The notes beneath the pieces are model-generated. The model was not told where the DNA came from, did no database searches, and was given only the letters and a program-made list of their open reading frames with translations. A stretch of DNA of 28,466 nt from an uncultured bacterium. GTDB taxonomy: Bacteria; Actinomycetota; Coriobacteriia; Coriobacteriales; Coriobacteriaceae. Location of the stretch: the NCBI GenBank assembly GCA_905216145.1, contig CAJMST010000025.1, forward strand, positions 1 to 28,466, in the 5' to 3' direction. The position numbers and the translations under genes are program-made. Each line of letters starts with the position of its first letter. The first letter of the stretch is position 1. This document shows positions 22,939 through 28,466 of this stretch, piece by piece.

Positions 22939-24681
22939 CTATATCACCGGGATGTACCGTGACAAATACTCCTTGAGCGCCGGGTCGCATACATAAAGAA
23001 ACGTTCCCAGCATGCCGCGCGTCATGAGAACGTAGTAGGCGTTGACGATGATCTTTCGCAGGTCATCGTCGCTTGCCTTTTTCTTTGCGACGGCATCTTT
23101 GAAATTCGCTTTGTTAACGCAGACAGCTTCTTTATCGGTGTCGTAGTAAATGTCTGGCCCCAGAATTACGAATCCGTAATTGAGGTCGTAGCCCTGCACC
23201 GTGTGGATGCATCCAACCTCGTTGACGGCGTTGGGGGGGTTAACCCAATCCTTTTGACTCGAGTTCCAGCGTTTAGGGATACCCTCAATGACGATGTCGA
23301 ACGCGTCTTTGTGTTTCTTCGTTTCCCACTTCCACGCAAAGCCTGCCGTCATGCGGGATAGACCAACTTCTTCATCCTTGGCTTGCTGTAGGGAACAGAA
23401 ATCCTCAAATCGGTCGACGATTCCAAACTGGTATCTGGGGATATCGTTGTCCGGATCCCCGGCTCGCGAATCGTAAGGCTCCGATGAAAAGAGTTCGTTG
23501 AACTTCATGCCGGTATGCATGTACGCCTTGTTGTCGAGTAAGTCATAGACAAAATCGAGGTATTCGTCACCACCGCGTACGCGCATTTGTGTGCTTAGGC
23601 TGAACTCTTCAGTTTCAATGCCCGCTTCTTCGAGTTGGTTGAGTCGCTGCTCAAGGCCATCTCGGTTGAGTCCAGATGCGCGGACTTGCTGTTTGGGGTC
23701 ATAGAACAGGTACGCCTTGTCGCAGCATTTGAAAATCCAATCCACCTGGTTACTCGTGCGCGGCAAGTTGAGTCGTTCGCATGTGTTGTAGAAAGCTCCG
23801 ATGCCGGCGCCGGCGGTCAAGTAGTTTCCCAGCCGGTGCGCCTCGTCGACAAGCAAGATGTCATACCGATCGTTTTTTGTGACGTCGCTGGGGCTCAGGA
23901 TGTCGCCGGGCTTTAACCCGGGGAGGAAGTGCGTGAGTTTTTTGAGCGTCTTGCTCAGAGACTCCATGGGCGTCACGAAGCCGACCCGCAGACCGGAAAG
24001 GTTCGGCTCATTTTTGATTTTGAACATGAGACTGATGGCGAGGATTGTTTTGCCTGTTCCTGGCGCGCCGTTCACGACGGTTACGCGTTCTTTCTTGGGA
24101 CCGCCGTGTTTAATGTCTTCATGCTCTTGCTCGAGCCGCCTGTAAATCGCCTCAATCGTTTCGTATTGATCGGGCGTGAGCGTTTTGAAGGGCGAGAATT
24201 TGAACAGGTCAGTGTTCTCGAGCTCTTCGATGGGGTGAATCGCATAGTTTTCTTCGCGTAGTTTTGTCCATAGCGTTCGGAACTTCTGGCGGTACTGAGG
24301 CCGCTCAAAGTAATCGAATTGGGCATAGCCATTGTTGGCATTGGTGACTTGGTATTTTTCATCGGCGCAGAACAGTTCAATAAGTCGATTCTCGAACTCG
24401 AACGTTGCGGATTGGTTGAAGGTGGGATTGTCAATCAGAAGGGTCCGGTCGAAGTCTTTGTCCACGTTTGCGGCGTGTTGCTTCATGCGGCGTCGATAAT
24501 TGGTCGTTTGACCGATGTACGCCGTTTTGTTTTTGCTGTTGGTCAGGATGTAGAGAACAGGCCAGCTTTCGTCGTGGTGCGACCCTGGCTTTGGCGTGCC
24601 AAAGTCCTGCAGCGATTCGCTTGTCTCGAAGGGCTGGGGCAGGGGGAGCGTGTATTGCCGAAGGGCGAACTCGTTACTCAT
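22939..24681 (-). CDS. GIY-YIG nuclease fused to DUF2075 helicase-like ATPase
   Basis: This 580-residue two-domain protein may cut and unwind nucleic acid. The N-terminal GIY-YIG domain shows VLYIL (42-46), AYIGQT (54-59), RRRMKQH (63-69), the probable catalytic glutamate in FENRLIELF (96-104) and an asparagine near NANNGY (114-119). The DUF2075 superfamily-1-like motor has Walker A GAPGTGKT (205-212), DEAH box (279-282), QMR (365-367), HTVQGYDLNYG (493-503) and a YYVLMTRG arginine motif (549-556). The ATG at 24681 overlaps the preceding MazG-like gene by 8 nt (ATGAGTAA), so the two are translationally coupled. Composition is AT-richer than core neighbours. A defence or DNA-repair role is inferred from domains and context. 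Confidence 0.88.
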   Translation of the reverse strand: MSNEFALRQYTLPLPQPFETSESLQDFGTPKPGSHHDESWPVLYILTNSKNKTAYIGQTTNYRRRMKQHAANVDKDFDRTLLIDNPTFNQSATFEFENRLIELFCADEKYQVTNANNGYAQFDYFERPQYRQKFRTLWTKLREENYAIHPIEELENTDLFKFSPFKTLTPDQYETIEAIYRRLEQEHEDIKHGGPKKERVTVVNGAPGTGKTILAISLMFKIKNEPNLSGLRVGFVTPMESLSKTLKKLTHFLPGLKPGDILSPSDVTKNDRYDILLVDEAHRLGNYLTAGAGIGAFYNTCERLNLPRTSNQVDWIFKCCDKAYLFYDPKQQVRASGLNRDGLEQRLNQLEEAGIETEEFSLSTQMRVRGGDEYLDFVYDLLDNKAYMHTGMKFNELFSSEPYDSRAGDPDNDIPRYQFGIVDRFEDFCSLQQAKDEEVGLSRMTAGFAWKWETKKHKDAFDIVIEGIPKRWNSSQKDWVNPPNAVNEVGCIHTVQGYDLNYGFVILGPDIYYDTDKEAVCVNKANFKDAVAKKKASDDDLRKIIVNAYYVLMTRGMLGTFLYVCDPALKEYLSRYIPVI

Positions 24682-25030
24682 GGTGGTCCGCCTTTCTGTA
24701 TTCGTCAGATGATGCATCGACGGGGTAGCGCTCGCCATTGCGTTTGAGCTTGGACGAAAGCGCCGCTGGTAGGTCGATTTCATTTAAATCTGCGAAACGC
24801 AGAAGGAAAAGGAGCGTGTCGGCGACTTCGTCTTCGATGGCTTGGCGTTGCTCGGTTTCTTCGAACATTTCTGCAATGCGTTCGTCGCTCATAAAACGAA
24901 AGAGCTGAAGGAGCTCGGAGGACTCAGTTGCCATGCCGATGGTAAGCTCTTTTGGCGTGTGATATTTGCGCCAGTCGCGTGCATCACAAAAGTCCCTGAC
25001 TTGTTCCGCCATGGCATCGAGCTTATCCAT
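24674..25030 (-). CDS. MazG-like nucleotide pyrophosphohydrolase
   Basis: This 118-residue all-alpha NTP pyrophosphatase is of the MazG/RS21-C6 type; such enzymes hydrolyse (d)NTPs such as dCTP to the monophosphate. Metal ligands are visible: ESSE (Glu36, Glu39), then EDEVAD (Glu68, Asp71), and the substrate-side K..RNGERYP motif (about 94-103). AAGGGGGG precedes the ATG. The stop overlaps the start of the GIY-YIG/DUF2075 gene, forming a two-gene operon that appears to be an accessory module. Substrate preference is inferred from the RS21-C6-like KRNGERYP motif only. Confidence 0.87.
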   Translation of the reverse strand: MDKLDAMAEQVRDFCDARDWRKYHTPKELTIGMATESSELLQLFRFMSDERIAEMFEETEQRQAIEDEVADTLLFLLRFADLNEIDLPAALSSKLKRNGERYPVDASSDEYRKADHHE

Positions 25031-25145
25031 CGTCCGTAACCCCCCTTGATGTTCATTGTTTTATTATGGCCGTATCTGGGATTTATTGCACATCATTTGG
25101 GGCGTGCGGTTTTTCGGTCGCGATTGGTCGGTAGGAAGTTTCACC

Positions 25146-25367
25146 ATGAAGATCGAAGTTGATGCAGATCGGCTGCGCGAGAGCCTGCTCGACCGCGCGG
25201 GGAGTGCGGCGGGCGTGGGCTTTCCGGCCGCCATGCTCGACGTAGTGGATATCGAGGATGAGTCGCCCCAAGAACTCCTAGCTCGAGCCGAACGCGAAGG
25301 CCTCGACCTCCGAGACTTTGCCGTCGACGATGAGGGCGACGGTTATGACACGGACGAGGACTGGTAG
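25146..25367 (+). CDS. small acidic protein of unknown function
   Basis: This 73-residue protein is not one I recognise. It has a helix-prone first half (ADRLRESLLDRAG), a hydrophobic patch (GFPAAMLDVVDI) and a strongly acidic C-terminus (DDEGDGYDTDEDW), with about a quarter Asp/Glu. The ATG at 25146 follows AGGAAG at about 7 nt; the frame extends to 25056 without a binding site. Codon use is GC-rich like the core genes, supporting a real gene. It may be a nucleic-acid mimic or binding partner, but that is speculation. Confidence 0.6.
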   Translation: MKIEVDADRLRESLLDRAGSAAGVGFPAAMLDVVDIEDESPQELLARAEREGLDLRDFAVDDEGDGYDTDEDW

Positions 25368-25386
25368 CCGCGATTGAACTTCAACC

Positions 25387-25483
25387 CCATCCCCCTCAAT
25401 AAGTTGCGGTGAAATAGGGACTGAAATGGCTGTTCAGAGGCCTATTCAATCCTTATTTCATCGCAACTTATGGGTGGGGATGG
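25387..25483. repeat. long imperfect palindrome (97 bp) between convergent genes
   Basis: The inner arms 25399-25425 and 25445-25471 match in 24 of 27 positions (left arm begins ATAAGTTGCGGTGAAATA), and the outer arms CCATCCCC (25387-25394) and GGGGATGG (25476-25483) are perfect. The hairpin ends exactly where the antiporter stop codon begins. It has the same placement as the 7584-7710 palindrome but unrelated sequence. Confidence 0.87.
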
Positions 25484-27085
25484 CTACGACGCCAGCGTGG
25501 CGATGACGGCTTCGTCGCCGGCGTATATGAGGGTGTTGCCGTCGGGGATGATGGTTTGGCCGTCGCGTTTGAGCATCACCACGATAAAGGGGTGCTTGCC
25601 TTGTGGCACATCGCGCAGGCGCAGTCCTGCCAGGCGACCGTGGGGTGTCACGGTGACCTCGCGCAGCGTAACCTCGGCACGCTCTTCAAACGTCGGCGCG
25701 GCCATAACCAGAAGGTCGCCTTCTTCAATTACGGTGTCGCCGTTGGGCAGCACCGGGTGCGCACCGTCACGCAGCACCAGGACCACAAGCATGTTCGTGA
25801 CGCTGCCAATATCGGCGAGCGAGCGTCCGGCAAACGGATGTCCCGCGCCTACCTTGAGCTTAACGAACGACATGCCGTCTTCGTCGCGGTAATCATTAAA
25901 CGTGCGGCGCACATCGCCGGCCGCATCGATCATGTCGAGCTTTTTCGCCACCGCCGACAGCAGCGAACCCTGCACCACAATACTCGACACGGCAATCACA
26001 AAGACCAGGTCAAACAGGTCGTGACCGCCGGGAACGCCGGCTACCACGGCAAAGAGGCTAAAGACGACCGACGCGGCACCGCGCAGGCCAGCCCAGCTTA
26101 CGAGCGCAACCTGGTGAGGGTTGGTCTTAAAGGGCGCCAACAGCAGGCCCACGGCGATGGGGCGGCTCACGAAGAGCATAAACGCCATGAGTGCCAGGCC
26201 GGGTAGCAGCATTTGCGGCAGGCGTGCGGGCGTGACGAGCAGGCCCAGCAAGAAGAAGATGGTCATCTCGGCCATCTCGGTAAGGGTGTCGAAAAAGTGC
26301 GCCATCTCGACCTTGCCGGTGATGTCGCTCGCCCCCAGCACAATACCTGCAAGGTATACGGCCAGAAAGCCGTTGCCACCCAGATAACTCGGCAGTGCGT
26401 AGGCGACGATCGCCACTGCGAACAAAAAGATAGTCTGCGCGCCCTCGGCCGTTGCGTGTGCGCGTTCAATCAGGCGGCTGGATGTCCAGCCGATGGCAAG
26501 GCCCAGCCCCACACCCAGGATAATCTGCTTGGCCAGCAGCACGGGAATGTCGATATTGCCGCCCGCTGCGAGGGTCGCGAGCACCGCGGTGAGCATGTAG
26601 GCGACGGGGTCGTTGGAGCCCGATTCGACCTCGAGCAGCGAGTCGGTGCCGCCCCTCAGCGACAGGTTGTGCTCGCGCAGCACGCTAAAGACGCTCGCCG
26701 CATCGGTCGACGCCACGACCGAGCCCAGCAGCAGACCACCGATCCAGTCGAGGCCCAGTGCGAAGTGCGCAAAGGCGCCCGTGATGCCAGCGGTGATGAC
26801 GACGCCGAGCGTGCTCAGCAGCACTGCCGGCGCGGCGACGGGCTTGGCACGGTCGATGTTGGTGTTAAAGCCGCCGTAGAACATGATGAACAGCAGCGCC
26901 GTGCTGCAGACGGTTTCGGTAAGTGCGTAGTCGCTAAAGTCGATGTGCGCCGGGCCGTTGACGCCCAACAGCATGCCGAGCGCGATAAAGATGAGCAGGG
27001 TGGGGAAGGGGAGCTTTTTTCCGACGGGTTTGATGGTCAGGCACAAAATGATGACGAGGCCGATAAAGAGAAGTATCTGGTTCAT
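25484..27085 (-). CDS. CPA1-type K+(Na+)/H+ antiporter with two TrkA-C domains
   Basis: This secondary transporter exchanges potassium or sodium for protons across the membrane. The 533-residue protein has about 12 hydrophobic segments in residues 1-400, with the transport motif ASTDAA (125-130) and SNDP (157-160), the Asn-Asp pair of electroneutral CPA1 antiporters (NhaP/CvrA type). Two RCK-C (TrkA-C) domains follow: one at about 415-475 (FVKLKVGAGHPFAG onward, with LPNGDTVIEEGDLLVM) and one at about 476-533 (HGRLAGLRL onward, with IPDGNTLIYAGDEAVI). They probably sense nucleotide or c-di-AMP. The ATG at 27085 starts the first helix. AGGAG lies 12 nt upstream, somewhat far. Confidence 0.9.
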   Translation of the reverse strand: MNQILLFIGLVIILCLTIKPVGKKLPFPTLLIFIALGMLLGVNGPAHIDFSDYALTETVCSTALLFIMFYGGFNTNIDRAKPVAAPAVLLSTLGVVITAGITGAFAHFALGLDWIGGLLLGSVVASTDAASVFSVLREHNLSLRGGTDSLLEVESGSNDPVAYMLTAVLATLAAGGNIDIPVLLAKQIILGVGLGLAIGWTSSRLIERAHATAEGAQTIFLFAVAIVAYALPSYLGGNGFLAVYLAGIVLGASDITGKVEMAHFFDTLTEMAEMTIFFLLGLLVTPARLPQMLLPGLALMAFMLFVSRPIAVGLLLAPFKTNPHQVALVSWAGLRGAASVVFSLFAVVAGVPGGHDLFDLVFVIAVSSIVVQGSLLSAVAKKLDMIDAAGDVRRTFNDYRDEDGMSFVKLKVGAGHPFAGRSLADIGSVTNMLVVLVLRDGAHPVLPNGDTVIEEGDLLVMAAPTFEERAEVTLREVTVTPHGRLAGLRLRDVPQGKHPFIVVMLKRDGQTIIPDGNTLIYAGDEAVIATLAS

Positions 27086-27406
27086 AGGGAGTGTCCGCTC
27101 CTGGGTGGTTGGCGTGGCACGGTCAGTTGTCTGCGGTAATTTGTACCCAAAGAAGGTGGGTTTATGGGGTTGGGCCGTGTGTGTTCGCATTATCGACACG
27201 AGGCCGGGGCGGGGGGTGGTGCTGGGTGGGGCGTTGATGATGGTGGCGCGGTATTTCCGGAGCGTGCGGGCGGCCGCTTGTGGCCGTTGGCTGTGGTGGT
27301 ACTTTCCACCGTTATTGCATCGGAGTACAATGGGTAACGTTTAAGTTCAACTTGAAGTTTTAGTCGTGGCATCGGGCTTCGGCCGTAATGCAGGGAAAGG
27401 CGTTCC
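27086..27406. other. divergent intergenic region, no gene
   Basis: This 321-bp GC-rich region holds the promoters of the divergent antiporter and phosphatase genes. The plus-strand promoter is listed separately. A small TTCAACTTGAA palindrome sits at about 27346-27356, just upstream of the phosphatase. No coding frame has a binding site. Confidence 0.5.
27303..27331 (+). promoter_or_regulatory. candidate promoter of the metallophosphatase gene
   Basis: TTTCCA (27303-27308) and TACAAT (27326-27331) are separated by 17 nt, 76 nt before the start codon. The -10 box is strong and the -35 box moderate. Confidence 0.55.
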
Positions 27407-28246
27407 ATGGCGATCTATGTGACATCTGATGCTCACGGGCACGTGCGCGCGCTGGACGAGGCCCTTTCCAAGATCTCGCTGACGTCCGACGACACGCTGT
27501 ATGTGCTGGGCGACATGATCGACCGCGGTCCCGATCCGGTCGGTGTCATCAACTTGGTGCGGTCGCTGCCCAACGCTCGCGTGCTTAAGGGCAACCACGA
27601 GCAGATTATGCTCGACGCGATCATTGGCCAGGACCCGCTCGATGCCGAGACCTGGGATATCAACGGCGGTTGGACCACGCGCCAGCAGCTCAACGAAATG
27701 GAGTTTGAAGCATACGAGGAGCTGGTGCGCTGGGCTGCTGCCCTGCCGCTCTATGCGGTGGTCGAGACTACCGAGCGGCCGTACCTGCTGGTGCACGCCG
27801 GCATTCAGACCGAGGCGGCGCGCGCGTTTTTGCTTGAGCATGGTGTCGATTGCGGCGACGGCAGGGGGGCGGTCGGTGCCGATCGCGAGCTGCTGCAGCA
27901 AATGCTCGCCGTGCAGTCGTCCGATGACTTGCTCTGGATTCGCCATGGCTATTGGGATGCTCCGACGGGGCTGCTTTCTGCCGAGGGCAAGGGTCCGGTC
28001 GTGGTGAGCGGCCACACGCCCACGGTGTCGCTCGGGCGTTATTGCGAGGTCGGCGGCCTGGCGGGACTCGACGAGGAGTCGGGCCGCGGGCAGATTGTGT
28101 GCCTGGGTGGCGAGGATACCGCCGGTGTTTCCGACCGCATCGACATCGACTGCGCCGCCGCCACCGGCTCCGAGTTCGGCCGCGTCGGGATCCTGCGTTT
28201 GGACGACGGGGCGGAGTTTTATGCGAACATCAACCCGGGCGAATAA
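27407..28246 (+). CDS. calcineurin-like metallophosphatase (ApaH/PrpE-like)
   Basis: This 279-residue two-metal phosphatase of the PPP/ApaH group acts on phosphoproteins or dinucleotides. Motifs are complete and in order: SDAHGH (Asp8, His10; most relatives have SDIHG), GDMIDRGPD (Asp36, Asp39, Arg40), KGNHEQ (Asn63, His64), LLVHAG (His130) and SGHTPT (His203). The C-terminal 60 residues complete the beta-sandwich. AAAGG lies 8 nt before the ATG. Whether it is a protein phosphatase or a diadenosine-tetraphosphate hydrolase cannot be decided. It is a single-gene unit. Confidence 0.9.
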   Translation: MAIYVTSDAHGHVRALDEALSKISLTSDDTLYVLGDMIDRGPDPVGVINLVRSLPNARVLKGNHEQIMLDAIIGQDPLDAETWDINGGWTTRQQLNEMEFEAYEELVRWAAALPLYAVVETTERPYLLVHAGIQTEAARAFLLEHGVDCGDGRGAVGADRELLQQMLAVQSSDDLLWIRHGYWDAPTGLLSAEGKGPVVVSGHTPTVSLGRYCEVGGLAGLDEESGRGQIVCLGGEDTAGVSDRIDIDCAAATGSEFGRVGILRLDDGAEFYANINPGE

Positions 28247-28466
28247 TCGCTGCAAAGGGTAGCTAATTTGGGACGGGGCCTTTTTGACTACTTTTGCCCT
28301 TCTGCCCGTTAATTGATTTTTCTGGGACGGGGATTAAATAATCATTTGGCCGCCCGCTGGCTAAGTGAGTAGACTTTTTTAGAAATGCCGAGTACTCGAC
28401 ATATTTGCCTCAATAAAACCGACGCTCCTATAAGTTGTCAAGAGGCAGTTTGCGGGAGCGTTCTCT
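28247..28466. other. window-end intergenic region with GGGACGGGG repeats and palindromes
   Basis: GGGACGGGG occurs at 28270-28278 and again at 28324-28332, related to the GGGAC cores elsewhere. A perfect palindrome CGAGTACTCG lies at 28389-28398. GACGCTCC near 28421-28428 is nearly complementary to GGAGCGTT near 28455-28462, suggesting a stem cut by the window end. No gene is supported. Confidence 0.5.

Overview
The window looks like chromosome of a GC-rich Coriobacteriia member, most likely Collinsella or a close relative. This is inferred from strong GC bias at third codon positions, Gram-positive-type ribosome binding sites (AAAGGA/AGGAGG), a nuclease-like gene of a type I associate with Coriobacteriia, and intergenic palindromes with a GGGAC core. 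No rRNA, tRNA, CRISPR array, transposase or prophage gene was seen. All species-level statements are inference.

Layout. 1-338: palindrome and leader. 339-3999 (+): the phosphate uptake operon pstS-pstC-pstA-pstB, closed by a strong terminator. 4205-6841 (+): a Uup-type ABC-F ATPase and a Cof-type HAD phosphatase. 7054-7443 (+): a short DtxR/MntR-family metal regulator. 7584-7710: a very long hairpin between convergent genes. 7727-10501 (-): a zinc/cadmium efflux module with an SmtB-type ArsR repressor, a free HMA metallochaperone and a P1B-2 ATPase; three copies of one operator motif and a consensus promoter are visible.

10500-12480 is an AT-richer island. It holds one nuclease-like gene with two inverted pairs of an unexplained 30-bp element, one pair at each end. 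12576-13544 (-): a DEDDh exonuclease. 13717-14805 (+): a putative ten-TM heavy-metal exporter with a His-rich loop. 14912-15997 (-): a DUF308 membrane protein followed by a YaiI/DUF188 protein. 16233-18182 (+): a nitroreductase behind a DtxR/IdeR-like iron box, then two tandem histidine phosphatases.

18313-22800 (-): a serine block. serC and serA are adjacent; after a terminator come an M20 metallopeptidase and a shortened DUF1015 protein. 22939-25030 (-): a coupled two-gene module, a MazG-like pyrophosphohydrolase and a GIY-YIG nuclease fused to a DUF2075 helicase/ATPase. This is the best candidate here for an uncharacterised defence or DNA-damage system. 25146-25367 (+): a small acidic protein. 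25484-27085 (-): a CPA1-type K+(Na+)/H+ antiporter with two TrkA-C domains. 27407-28246 (+): an ApaH/PrpE-like metallophosphatase. The tail to 28466 carries GGGAC-core repeats and no gene.

Two themes recur: metal homeostasis (DtxR, ArsR/HMA/ATPase, His-rich exporter, iron box) and unusually rich intergenic palindromes.
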